Source: Lutjanus erythropterus (lineage: Eukaryota; Chordata; Actinopteri; Lutjaniformes; Lutjanidae). Taken from it: a DNA stretch of 64,000 nt. The notes under the pieces are model-generated. The model did no database searches, was not told the DNA's origin, and saw only the letters and a list, made by a program, of their open reading frames with translations. Below are positions 1 through 46,965 of the stretch, in pieces. The first letter of the stretch is position 1, and every line of letters begins with the position of its first letter. Made by a program: the position numbers and the translations under genes. The DNA lies in contig CM034593.1 of assembly GCA_020091685.1 (NCBI GenBank), forward strand, positions 44,331,733 through 44,395,732, given 5' to 3'.

Positions 1-2484
1 CTGATTGGTTGAAGTTAGCCTGTGCTAGACGTTATAGACTGATGGTTCATCCAATCACTTGCCAAGTGTTTTTTGAAAGTGTCTGCCCTTTTCCAGACAG
101 TTTCTAAGAACGTTTTCCCAATGTGTCTGTATAACAAACGATGTGGCATGTCAGGTTAGGGTTTAATAAACAAGAGTTTAATACTTTAAAATATATTTTC
201 TCTGCATAATTGAATAAAAATGCGCCCCTCCAAAATACAGCTTTGTTCTCAAGAAGGAGTGAATTACATAAAGGAAAGAAAATCTAACAACGCTTAATTC
301 CATGTTTAGTCTGTTTTTAGGACAAGATTTTCCAATGATATTTTGTCTTTCCCTTTGTGTATCTCCTCTGAGTATGTTTTTGTTTGATACATCACTTTAC
401 AATTCTGAAGGGACATTTTTCTCAGTTCAGAAGCTCTAATGGATAAATCCAATTATACACATTCTGCAAATATGTGTGCAGAAACATAGGCTATTGTAAC
501 AAACCGTATCCTTTTTATCAGCACCACACTGAGCGAACAGTGCTCGCATATTCTTCAATGAGGTGCACACGCAGTTCAGAGAGAACAGTGGTTTGACGCT
601 TTATAGATTGGGGGGGAGGTCAATACATTTTGCAGGCATTTGTTCAAAGGCAGATACTAAGGAGTGAATGTTGCCTCCAATCACAGTGCTCCACCTCTTT
701 TCTTACCATGTTTCTGTTGTTTGTTTACTTTTTGACAGTCCCTGAGTTTATTTTGTTATTTTTCTACCGTCACATTTCATATCTTCATATACTTTCCCCT
801 GGAAATGGTGTTGGGGCTTCAGAGGGCTGTTTGCTGGTTGTTATTCAGCCTCTCTCTCTCTTTCCCCAGCTCCCTGCTCCAGCACTCATTTGCCATGCCG
901 TTTCATCCCCCTCCCCTCACACGGCTGAGCACCGTTTGAGCTTTTTAAATCAGGGTTAGGCTACTGTTCAATCCCTTTCAAAACGTCCATAAAACCCTGC
1001 CTTTGGTTTGCAGGACTGGTTAAAAGAAGGCAAGGAAAAGTGACTGAGAGGGCGGCACATTACTGATAGTTATAGGGTTTTAATGCTCCTGGTGATCAAT
1101 AATCTTGTTCATTAACTTGACAAAGTAACAGTAAAAATTGTTACTAGCTCTGGATGTTGGTAAGAATAATTTGATTTGTTCTGACACTTATACTCAACAT
1201 AGTCATGTTTTATATATGAATTTCTTTCTAAATCATAACCATAATGTTTGCTGCAGGTTATATCTAAGCGCTATCTTCTCAGATTCTGTGCTGCTGCAGT
1301 GTTTCATCATTGAATCACTCAGGTTGCAGTTGAAATGACTTTTGTCAGGTTCTTTGTCCTTGTACTGTAGTTTTGAATCCAAACTGCTCCCTAACATTTC
1401 CCTCACAGACCCTGGAAGCACTGTTGTTGCAGAGAATGCATAGTTTAGACGAATGGGATGCTCTGTAGTATCTGACACTAAAAGCTATGATGAAGTGAGA
1501 TACTTATAGTGTGGGTCCATGATAAATAGCTAATGGAGTCATATCAGGCAAGAGAAAGAGAGCCACTGGTTTCAAGTATCGATACCAAGCCTGTAGAATC
1601 CTTATAGATTGAGAAACACTATATAAACCCATATTTCAAGGAGTACCAATATTTTGTCCTTTATTCACCCAAGCCTTAAGTCTGATATTGTCTTATAGAT
1701 GGATGTTTGTTGTATTCTTCAGTATCTATGTCCATTGGTACCTCCTAACCCTACCCTTAACCATAACCTATTATGTACTATTTAATCAATTAATATGTAT
1801 AAATCAATGATATATGCCACATATACCATTTCTTCAGAGTTCACAGGTTTCCTCAGTTTGTTTTGGTCTGTCTTGTTAGTCTAGAAATGGCAGTAATTTT
1901 GCCTCCTTTGACGCTGATGGATGACACCATATTTCGTTTTTGCTCAGCGTTGGATCAAACATCACAAAAATATTTGAAAATACACCAGAAATCAGCAGAA
2001 TTATGTGTGTTTTTTTGTCCCCCAGAATTTTTTCACCATCATTTCGATTGTTTTAAGTGTTAAAAGTTTAGACTGACAAAAATGCCCCAGTTTTTGCAGT
2101 TCATGTATTTGGTGTGCCTCTTGTTAGTGCTCATTTCTTACAAGCATCCAAATGTTCTCCTTGGACCCTGTGTGCTATATAGAGCTGGGGAACAGAGGAC
2201 CCCATCCCCAATATTTTAGCCTTAATTCAGCCAAGCTTTTTCATTCTGTGTACTCCTTGAGGTAGGCTATGGACAGATAGGCCTACTGTATACGTTTCAG
2301 CTGTGTGTGCAGTTCAGCTTAATTTTTTTCTGTTACATAGCATCTTGGATTGCTCTGCTTATATTTGGTGATAAAAACATTCCCAAATGTGAGGCGTACT
2401 TTTTGGGCAACATAACTTTAAGTTATGTTAAGTACTTTAAGTACATACCGTAATCTGATGTTTGTGTCCTGTCTGTTTTGGCAG
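1..2484. other. HELZ intron upstream of local exon 1; no exon seen
   Basis: No HELZ coding segment was found, including the expected ...DLEPG exon end. About 1830-1960 (Q-free, 'GGTCTGTCTTGTTAGTCTAG') matches the reverse complement of about 20260-20400, so it holds one dispersed repeat copy. The rest shows nothing I recognise. Confidence 0.7.
1820..1960 (+). repeat. Dispersed repeat, copy 1
   Basis: This stretch shares 'CTAGAAATGGCAG' and flanking sequence, including 'TCACAGGTTTYCT', with the reverse complement of about 20265-20405. Both copies lie in HELZ introns in opposite orientation. The family is not identified. Confidence 0.65.
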
Positions 2485-36759
<34,275 letters not shown>

Positions 36760-37094
36760 GTGTTGCCTCTCCCACATAATAAGTAAGTGATAAAATATAA
36801 AAAACTAAACAAAAAAAAATGGCAAACAGTTTCTAAAAACACAAAAAAATAGTGCAAAGTGCATTTACAAATTGTTTCTATCAGTAGGTTTGTTTTCTGC
36901 ATTTTGTTTCATTTTAACTTTTTATTTGTAACAGTCATCTTTTCTCCTGTTTCACATATCTGTGAAGAAAATAAGTATATATAATGAATGCATTACTGGT
37001 ATATATACATACTCATTATGTATATATGAATATATACTTATATTATCTACACTTGTATATGTACGTAATGCTTAAAAAAAGGTATAAAAAAAAT

Positions 37095-37100
37095 AATAAA
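37095..37100 (+). promoter_or_regulatory. Candidate proximal poly(A) signal AATAAA
   Basis: AATAAA lies in an A-rich run about 335 nt after the HELZ stop codon. Its expected cleavage zone overlaps the first arm of the inverted repeat at 37114-37129. Use is unproven. Confidence 0.4.
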
Positions 37101-37113
37101 AAAGGCGAGATTT

Positions 37114-37288
37114 GGTTGACCACTTAGCTCCCTGCATATTTTTCCTTATTGAAGTTGGTTTTTGTTGGTTACTAAATAAGTATGTTGAAGTTTTTATCAT
37201 TTTGTATTCCTCAGTTTTGAGTGGACGTTACGTCTTGATTTTCATACTACTGTAGTCGTGGTAACGGACAAAAGCTAAGTGGTCAACC
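37114..37288. repeat. Long-range 16-bp perfect inverted repeat in HELZ 3' UTR
   Basis: GGTTGACCACTTAGCT at 37114-37129 is exactly complementary to AGCTAAGTGGTCAACC at 37273-37288, with 143 nt between. One more G-U and one A-U pair could extend it outward. The spacer is AT-rich and does not continue the foldback. It could be an RNA stem or the ends of a small decayed transposon. Confidence 0.9.
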
Positions 37289-37355
37289 GACAGAAACTAC
37301 ATGGAACAGTGTATAGAAGTAGATAAATTTTCCTCTAATCTGTACATATAAAGAA

Positions 37356-37361
37356 AATAAA
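37356..37361 (+). promoter_or_regulatory. Candidate HELZ poly(A) signal AATAAA
   Basis: AATAAA is followed about 20 nt later by 'ccacagacatg' and then a T/G-rich run at about 37430-37465. It is the best canonical signal in the first kilobase after the stop codon. Confidence 0.55.
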
Positions 37362-38129
37362 AGACTGAATTGTATGCCACAGACATGTCCTTAAATTCCT
37401 GTATCATGCTAGCATTTGCATTTTGAATTCTTTTTTTGTTTGTTCGTTGGCTTCTGATCCTTAATTCTTAGACATCCTTACCCTGGGAATCATCCTCTGT
37501 GATTTAGTAGTAAATGTGATTATTTACTGAAAAATACAAATATTGATTGCGCATTTTACTTTTCTCCAGTGTCTCATCAGTAACAATAGGTACAGTGTGA
37601 AAATGTCCGAACAGCAACAGCCTCGTCATTCCTCCTGTGTTTGTTTTACGGATCAGAGAACACCAGACGTCGCTTTCTGTGATCAGATTATCCCAAACTG
37701 CTTCGCTTGTGGCCAATGCTCTGTCATTTTATTTGATTCTATTTTCTTTTGTGTCAACAAAATCTTCACCAGGGAAGGAGTTTCGTGAACTGCTGGTGGA
37801 TATGAAATGTTCTTTTTGTTTGTTTGTTTGTTTGTTTGTTTTGGAGCTAATGGACATTGAGCTTTCTTTGAAAGGTTGCAGTACTCTGAGGGTTTGTGAA
37901 AGTGAAGAGAGAGTGGTGAGGTCAGAGTGGTGTGTCATGATGAGTAAGTTGAAACTGAGGGTGTGATCAACACTGCCAGTCAGATGTTTTTGAACACGCT
38001 AAATGTTGGCATTTTTGGTTAAATCTGAAGTATATTGAAACAACTGTAGTAAAGACCCTGTAATTTGAAAAGACACCTTTATACTAACATTTGTCACATT
38101 TTTGCTTTTGAAAATGCCCTTAAAGGAGC

Positions 38130-38720
38130 AGTTGCTATGCAGCCATAGACTGTATAGTTAATAGGTTGAAATCCTATTTAATATACAATCTATTGTAGAA
38201 GCAAGTTGTTTCCCCCCACCCCTTCGCTGCAGTAGGGCAATACAAGTGCAACATTGTAAACTGACAGTAACAAGCAACGATGAGTCCTCTACTGTAAGTT
38301 GATCAGCTGCTTATAACTGTCAGTTAAACCTGTTATCCTGAAAACAAAAGCCGACTGCTCTGAAAATACAGACGATTCTGAGTTTAGTGGCTGTCTGTCT
38401 CCCTGCCTGCCAAACTCCATTAACATTTTTCTCAATTTAACCGTTATAAACATCTACTCCTTCTACAAGATAATTAATAATTTCTTACAACTCATAAAGA
38501 CACTCACTCATTCGGTGAACGTTCAGCATTAATTTGAACTCTAAAATCAGTTATTCTGGCCCAGAATAGAAATTTAAAAGGAGAACACTCAGCTGTAGCG
38601 TTTATCAGAGACGTGAGTATTTCACCTGATGTCTGTGACCACTGATGCCATATCATGGTCATTTTAGGATTCATTACAATTAAATATATTCCAGATTTCT
38701 TCTTTAATGTGTGTCACTAT
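38130..38720 (-). repeat. Dispersed repeat of about 600 bp, copy 2
   Basis: This is the inverted counterpart of 18120-18750. It lies about 1.4 kb after the HELZ stop codon. Confidence 0.7.
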
Positions 38721-39370
38721 AGCAAAAAACATAATGTGAATTATTTGGGTTTGATGCTCTCTATGTTTTTAATATAATGTTTGGTCTCACAGAAGTTTTA
38801 AAGTCATGGTGTTTTCCAGTTTCATAGTGTAAGACAGACTACCCAAGGAATATTTTGCCATTATTCTGTGTGACAGTCTTTGAAAATTCTAATTACAATG
38901 ATCACTTATCTCTCTTGTAAAATATATATTGTTCCCTCTCCCCCAACCCCCTAAACATTGATGACTGGCCATAAAAAGTCAAGTTTTCCGGCCTTTCCAA
39001 CACTCTGCTTGAGATTTAACCAAAAAATCCAACACATTTCAAAGACATGTGACTGTTACTGTGTCTGTTTTTAGGCTGTGCATAATAAGAATGAATTAGT
39101 AATGTTGTGGAGGTTCTTGGTCATTCAGAGAATAACATTATTCGCTTTTTCAGTCTGATCTGATCTGGCGTGTTAATATTAAATCTCCCTTTAATTTAAT
39201 AGATAAAGCTGTGACCACACTTTACATTTGCTGCGTTCACATGACTTTTCTTTTTCCTCCTACAACCTAAAACACATGAACATTCAGTCAGTGAGTTGCT
39301 CGTTCACTGGTAGAGGCCACGCAGCTCCATGCACATGAATTTCACTGCTAACGTACTGAAGCTGGATGGT

Positions 39371-39933
39371 TTAAAGGGACAGTTCACCCCAAAAATTACA
39401 GATGCATGTTTAGTGCTGTAGTGCTGTTTATCCATTTAGATTTTTTTGGTGTGAGATGCAGAGTTTTTGAAAACATCAGTCGTAGAGATGTCTGCCTTCT
39501 CTCTGATATAATAGGACTAAATGGCACTCGGCTTGTGGTGCTCAAAGCCCAAAAAAAAATAATTTGAAAAATTTAAAACAAATGTCTCTTTTCAAAGATC
39601 ATGACCCAGTTACTCAAGATAATCCACAGACCTTGTCGTGAGCAGTTTCATGTGGGAACTACTTTCTTTTTGCAGTAGAATCTTCTGGAACTACTTTCTT
39701 TTCTACTAGAATGAAAGTAGTTCCTAAATGAAACTGCTCACAACAAGGTGTGTGGATTATGTCGAGTAACCAGGTCATGATTTTCGTAAAGAGACACTGG
39801 TTTTGAATTATTCAAATGAAGTTGTTAGGTGTTTTGAGCACCACAAGCCGATATCCATTTAGTCCCATTGTATTTGAGAATCTGTATAAGGTTGCACTAC
39901 AGGCCAGGGGGTGTTGGGGTGAACTGTCCTAAG
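39371..39933. mobile_element. Palindromic TTAA element, copy C (most complete)
   Basis: The left end is TTAAAGGGACAGTTCACCCC and the right end GGGGTGAACTGTCCT. Matching arm pairs include CTTGTGGTGCTCAAA with TTGAGCACCACAAG, CATGACCCAGTTACTC with GAGTAACCAGGTCATG, and AGTTTCATGTGGGAACTACTT with its reverse. Both arms run to the centre near 39690, so this is the least deleted copy. Confidence 0.9.
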
Positions 39934-41346
39934 TCCTCGCAGGAAAAATAAAAAAATGATTAAAATGTTATCTGCCAAGGTTTTTCCTTTTATAAAAAAA
40001 AAGTAATACTGGAAACAGTCGTCCAGTGTTCAGTCCTGTTCTATGTAATTCATTAATTGTTAAAACACCACTGCCCCCATTTGCAAATTGGTAAAATTGT
40101 AATAAGATCATGTCATGGCTTTCATACGGCAGTTAGTCACTCTTAAATCTCTTCCTCACAAAGCTACGACCCTACAGATAATAACTTAGACGTGTTTGGA
40201 GCAGTCAGTGGAGAGCTTCATAAAGCTACGGTTTTACTTTTTAAGTTCCGACATTGTAATTCCAAGATCCAGATTTTTTGACTTAGCGGAGAACAACACA
40301 TACTTGTAAATATGCATTTTCTAGGTATTTACAAACGAGAACTTTGGGAGCGCCTCAATTTTGTAGAAGCTGTTCAAAGAAGAGGTATGCCCTTTTTAAT
40401 TATGCAAATTCACAAAAAATAATATTAATTCTAGAAATGGACAACAATAAACCAGTTGGTAGTTGCAACACCTTGTTGTAACTTTTTAGATTTTTTCTTT
40501 TTATTTTTAAGATGGTGTCTGGCTGATTTGACAAAGAGGAGATTTTCTGTTGCAGCTGTTATAAGACAACTTATCCCACTGTACAATACATATTTTTAAG
40601 TATATGTTGCTGGATTTGTCCTGTTATGTTTTCTCACAGCTGTACAACAATCAACTTTTTTTTCTTTAGTTTTTTTTTTTTTTTTAATGTGAAGACTTTT
40701 CTTTTCATGCATGTTGAGATGACCTGGCTGGTTTTTATCCCTGTTTTTATCAGTTTGTATTGATTTGTGGATGAAAAAAAGGAAAAAAAAAAAAAAGCTT
40801 TTGTTCAACCTACAGAGTCAAATTTTGGTATATTATTTGATGTGTACAATAACTTGTGACATTATCAGCAAAACTATTATAATATTTTACTAACATGTCA
40901 ATCAAATATGTAATGGTCATGTAAGTTCTTTTTTTTTCTTTTTTTTTTTCTGCAGTTACTTAGCGGGGCTAAAGCTGAGGTTGCTCCCTGGTGTGTGTCG
41001 TCTTTTTCGGACGTGTTCGTGCGGGGAATCGTTTTTCCACTAAGCAGTCGTTGGCTAATCTCTGAAGTTGTGCAATACTAATATTTCACCGCTTCCGCTA
41101 CACTTTTTATTTATTTTTTGAAGCAGAAGAGATTGAGCCAAAGACATTTTTAAAGGGATTTTATTTGCAAATTTTTCAGGTTTTTTTTTTTTTTTTTTTT
41201 TTTAAGGCTTCATTTTTTTTTGTCCCATCATGAATCTTTGACAGGATCTTTGCTGTGAAGCTAAAGATCTGAAGTGCTTGTAATGACATTTTCACCACCT
41301 GATCTTGCACCATGTATCATCATATGGAAACATTCTGTATTGCCTT

Positions 41347-41836
41347 TTAAAGGGCCAGTTCACCCCAAAATCAAAAATACATATTTTTCCCCTTGGCCTG
41401 TAGTTTTTTTGGTGTGACTGCAAAGTTTTGGAGATATGGGCTGTAGAGATGTCTGCCTTCTCTCCTGTATAATAGAACAAAACAGGACAAAGCTTGTGGT
41501 GCTCAAAGCACCAAAAAACACATTTGAAAAATTACAAAACATGGGTCTCTTTCCAGTAATCATGACCCAGTTACTCACGATAATCCACAGACCTTGTTGT
41601 GAGCAGTTTCATGTAGGAACTACTTTCTTTCTGCAGTAGAATATACCAGAACTACTTCCTCTCTACTAGAAAGAAATTAGTTCCCATATATTTATATTAT
41701 AATTATTGGAGAGAAGGCAGATATCTCTGCAGCCGATAATCTCTGCAGTTCACATCAAAACTATGTAGACGGATAGACGGAGCTGCAGGCCAGAGGGAAA
41801 ATGTGTTTTTGCTTTTGGGGTGAACTGTCCCTTTAA
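41347..41836. mobile_element. Palindromic TTAA element, copy D
   Basis: TTAAAGGGCCAGTTCACCCC at the left and GGGGTGAACTGTCCCTTTAA at the right. The left arm reaches the centre; the right arm is deleted between about 41690 and its GGAGAGAAGGCAGA block. Confidence 0.9.
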
Positions 41837-44800
41837 AAAAGACAAAGTGAAACCAACTTGTGTGTGAGTGTGTGGCACATGGAAAGGGAGCAACCTTCTG
41901 CCCAGCCAGTAGAGAGCACTGTGTTCAGCCTTCTATAAACGCCACATCTCTTCCTGTTCTCTGTTTGCTCTCCTCTGTTCTTCCCTCGCTGCAGTGAATC
42001 AATGGCACACCTGTTCTCCCAGCCTCCCAGTCCCATTGGTTCCTCCCTCGTGGGTACAAAATAATGAATAGATCTGTTTTACTCTTCTTCATTTCAATTG
42101 GTGGTGGTTATAATAAAGGATTTAGACTGTGTTTCAAAGGTTTATTTTCTTTTTTATTTGTTTCTCTATTAAAGTGTTTTTATTGAAACTGCTCGAGTTC
42201 TGCCTCTTTTTTAAAAATCATCCTCTGCAGCACACAACGTTACCATAGTGGAGCCTCACTGCCTTAACATGAGAACAGCCAAGGTGGTCATTTTGACAGT
42301 TTTCATATGTAATAATATGTAATAACTTGGCTGAATTAAAAAAAATGCACTGGTACTTGACTTTGCATTTACATTTTGGTGTTTTAAAGAAAATTAACAG
42401 AATATATGCATTAATCTTAGTCCGGTATTTTGGAAGTTAAAGGTCAAAATGACGGCGTATGGCTGCTCTAGTATTTATTTCTAGTGTTAAATATTCAGGA
42501 ACATTTGTTCTGTGCCTCCACTATCCCGCCTCAAGACATAGTAACATTTCAGGGAAAGTGCCTGTATGTCTGTTGTGAATGAAAGCAGGGACAAACACGT
42601 TAAAGGCTCTGTCTGTGTGACACTGCAGACTCAGGCAGGACAGAAAGACACCAGAGAAATATATGCATTATGTAGACTACACTCTGAGACAATATTCCAG
42701 CTGTCACTCACTGCAGAAAGTACAGAACACAATGTAAAGTTAATATTTTTATATATAATAGTGCAAAGTAAACAGAGTGGCCTCAAATCTAATTGGCCAC
42801 CTCAGCTGCAACTCCTTTATCTTCAAGTGTGATTGGTTATCAGTCAAGTGAAACACAGGAGCTTAGTTTTAACCATTAAATTACATTGTTATCTTTTGTA
42901 TATAGCCTACTTTTTTTACAAGGGTAATTTAGCCTGCTTAATAAATTAAGAAATTATTTAAATAATAAATCATAAAAATAAAAGTATTTTGCAAAGGGAG
43001 TCTCATTGTAAAGCATACAACCCATCACCATTTATTAATGACTTACTACAGTTTAAATGTGGCAGAAGAGAGCCTTGCTGTAAAGTGTAAAATGATGAAT
43101 GCTGAAAATGCCAAGGTAAAAAATATTGCCAAAGCTTTAGTGCATGAATCTGGACATTTGATATTTTAAATTGATGTGCAAATGCAACTATGACAGGGGT
43201 TAAAGTCTGGTTATGAAATATGTGATGAAGCCAATAGGAGTAAATGCTGCTGATGGAGAAGACAAAGTAAATTCAGTAGGCAATGAGATCTGAGGGTGAA
43301 CAGGGCAGATCAGATCAGTGTGGGCTCACTATTTGTCAAGCAACAGGTCACTTTTTTATCTAATGTGTTGTAACAGCTTATTAATGATTTATAAATTCTT
43401 TACAACCTAAAGGGGACTCACAGCCTCAGCACATGTGGTGCACGATCTGCCAGCTGAGACACCAAGACCACTTGCACCCCCAGTTTTAAGTGCAAGCACC
43501 CATGACTGCCACCATCTGCCAGCCTGACTTGGCCCATCATTGCCACGGGAAGTGTGAAAAGGTGCAAGACGGACATGTTCCTGAAAGGAGCTGCATGTGT
43601 GAAAATCATTAGTGGCGTCTGAAAGGTTGTCCCAGTAATTTACTGGGTAATTACTGGGAACTACGTGCAAAAAAAGCTGGAAGGTTCCAAAATTTAAAGT
43701 GTGAGCTGAAAAATCTCTTTGGGCTGTAGAGCATCATCATCTCTACATGGTTTGGCTTCCATGTCAAAGTGGCTTTACATCCCGGCGCTTTTCCTCGAGG
43801 GTTGATATTAGGTTAGAAAATACAACACTTACCTGATTTAATGTTACTACCAGTATAAAACACGCCCACTTCTGGTCTACTGTTCAGATACAGATTTGGA
43901 GAAAGTTCATTTCCTTGGCTGAATATAACAGACACAAATAATGATGTCTCTGTGCGCCTCTACTCAGTGGATAAGCAGGTTTGTTCAACCCACTGCCAAT
44001 TTTGAGACCTCAAAAATAGGGATGATTTTGATACCAAAACGTTTGTTTCCTGCATTCTGGTGATTTTTAAAGGAAAAGGAAAATAAAGGAAAATAACAGA
44101 ATACCTACAGAAAATTGGTCAGAAATCAGGAGAAATGTGATCAAAGGAGGAAATAGGGAGAAGGCAATGAAAAAAACGTACGTTTCAACCCCAAAAGTTG
44201 TCGTCTTCCTAAAATATGGTCAATGACAGCTTAGACCATGAGATGGAAAAGATGGAGAGATCTAACAACCATATTTATTTACAGAAATTGTGACAAAACA
44301 TATGAATTAAATGTATAAAATGGAGCAACTAAATGAATTCAACAAAAGCAAACATGGAACAAAGAGGGAGCCAGCGATGACGTGAGAGAGAAGGAAATGG
44401 GGACGGCTGGATCCTAAACGCATTGTGGACGGACTGGCCAGTCTCCGCCCACAAGGATGTGAAGAGAGATGCAGAGCCAGAAAACAGTGAGAGAAACAAA
44501 CAAACAAACAAACAAAAAAAAAACAATCCCAGGCAAAAGTTTCCAAATCTTATCAAGTTTTATTTTCATTACAAAGTTATAGCACATAACAAACACACAC
44601 ACACACACAACCTAACTGCATGCTATATTCAATGAAAATGACAAAAACATAAGAAAGACTAAGAATATAAAAATTCACATCAGCAGTTGCCACTTCTATA
44701 AGTATTCCTGATTTTTTTTTTTTCGTGTTTTAAAATATAGCTTTTTCTCTCAGTCAAACATTTCAGAAACATTCAAGTCAAAAAAAACATCAGCCAAGTC

Positions 44801-44959
44801 AAAAGAAATGTAATAAATGTAATTAAAGACAAACTGAAAGGACTTTTGTCCTGAACAGAACATGGATGGTTGCAGCGCTGACAAACAGCAGCAGGTTTCA
44901 CACAGAAAGTTCAAACACAGTAACTGCTAAACTGCATTCACGTCCTTCATTCTGCATAA

Positions 44960-45075
44960 TAAATACTTTTACTTTTGGCACTTAAAGTATATTTTGATGC
45001 TTTTGTACTTAAGTAAGGACTTACTTGTAACAGAGTATTTCCATGCTATGGTTTTGCTATTTTACTTAAGTAAAC
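44960..45075 (-). repeat. Fragment of 'TACTTAAGTAA' repeat
   Basis: It contains TTTGTACTTAAGTAAGGACT, TGTAACAGAGTATTT and TTTTACTTAAGTAAACTGA, typical of a widespread fish DNA element. Related pieces occur near 21240-21310 and 55240-55320. Confidence 0.55.
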
Positions 45076-46480
45076 TGACTCTAACTCAGAAAAGGTGTAT
45101 GTTCAGTCTAGTCCCACCAACGAAATGTCCTCACCTCCAGCGACTCATACGAACGCAGAAAGTACCCATTGGTGGCTCAAGCTGTTACCCTGGGCTGTTG
45201 ACCTATGTCTGGTTCATGGCATTAATCACATGTTAAAAATGGCTTTCTGGCCACTAAAAGGTAACTTCTGCCTCAGTGTCAGAAGCTGAGGGGCGGCAAC
45301 ATTTTATCATTATGTGATGAGCTGGGATGAGAACATGCTGGTGCATTATATCATATGGAGTGACGGCCTGGTAAGCGGCTCATAGAGATTTTTCTGCTTC
45401 TTAAACCCAACTGGACCAAACCAGTTTGAACCTGGTCTTGCAGCAGCAGCCCACATTTTCTCTTTTGCTCAAGTGGAGTTTGCAAAGCAGCACTGTCATT
45501 CACAAGTGACACACATTCTCCAACTGCGAGTTAAGTGTTAACTGTAACTGATGTTTATAATTTAGAAAGAACTTCATGTGCAAAATTGCACAATTGCAAA
45601 AATTCCACCTCTTCAAGTTAAGTTGCTGCTTGCAGCTGCATAATCACTGTAAAAAAGAAAAAGTTGAGAAAAATCTATAGTGAGTTCTAAGCTTGATGCA
45701 AACTCTTAAGTTTTTAAAAGGTTTTACCAACTAAAAATATTTGATTGAGATGGTTTTAATTCACTAGATAAATTTGAATCTTTGAGTTTTAGACATACCC
45801 CCCAAAACTGTATTCCAGTGACTGTTGGGTAAACTCACTGAAGCAAAAGTGAATAATGTTTAATAATTTAATATTTTCAATTACATTGCTAATAAATGCA
45901 AATGAGTTCACAACTCCTTTGAAATACAGATTTTTTTGGCTTTCTAAAACTTACAGATTGAAGTTCATCTGATGAGGACAAAAGTAAATTATCTCAACAA
46001 AAAGTTATTTGTCTGCAAAACTTTGTTAGATTCAAAACTCAAAAATATAGAGAAGGCAGTTGCCAAGACGTTCTGAGTTCTCAACTTTTATTTTCCTTGT
46101 TTGGTGTTTGCATGCTTTGACTGGTTAAAGATGGTCCAATCTAAAACAAATCAGCTTATTATCTTACAGTTTCAATCACAGTCAATAATGATGGCTGAGC
46201 TGGCACCGACTTTTTGTTCAAGACGGAAGTTAAAGTTTGAGTGTGCAGATCATGTGGGATTTTGTGATCTTTGTATCTTTGTTCTGCATAGAGAAAATGT
46301 TAACTGCCGCTTCAAACGGATCCTGATGACGCATGAAAATGAACAGAGATTTTTTTGTATCAGTTTGGTTTGGAAGCTGTCAACAAAAAGTAGAAGGCCT
46401 TGTATGTGCACCTGCTAGAACTGAACCTTTTCCAACATGATCAGTGCTGCAGACTGTGTGGGTGTTTAGCATTCAGCCTG

Positions 46481-46481
<1 letters not shown>

Positions 46482-46546
<65 letters not shown>
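46482..46546. repeat. (CA)n microsatellite
   Basis: About 65 bp of uninterrupted AC repeat. Confidence 0.98.
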
Positions 46547-46550
<4 letters not shown>

Positions 46551-46965
46551 CTGCTCTGTACGACTGCTTTGCTTGAAATCAGTCATTTATTCAGGAAGTT
46601 CTTATTTTAACGGGACATTCTTCATATGTAAAGCTTCTTTATAAATCTTAGAAATGTACAACTGAACACTTGAGTACATACTGTATGTCTCCACTTCTTT
46701 TACTTAATTGATATTTCTTGTAAGCTTGATTACTTGAGCGATTCCATACAAAAATCCACAGACGAACATTAGATATGTACAAGATATCATACATAATGCA
46801 GTACATAAAATCACATAATCATATACTGTAGACATCAGGCCAGAACTGTATGCTCTCTATATTCTCAAAATGTGAATGAATCTAAAATGTGTATGTCTGT
46901 TTAACTAAACTGTGCAAACAGAGGTGTAATGCTGCCACTCCAGAAAAAGAAAAATGGATCAGCGT

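Larger units (their letters stand above)
36760..37380 (+). other. helz: HELZ 3' UTR, proximal part
   Basis: AT-rich sequence follows the stop codon with no coding potential. It holds two candidate AATAAA signals (37095 and 37356) and two arms of a long-range inverted repeat. The end at about 37380 is inferred from the second signal. HELZ mRNAs in mammals have much longer UTRs, so transcription may continue further. Confidence 0.7.

Noticed and set aside
1-2484. Search for the preceding HELZ exon
   Set aside because: No sequence encoding the expected ...DLEPG end with a phase-1 donor was found.
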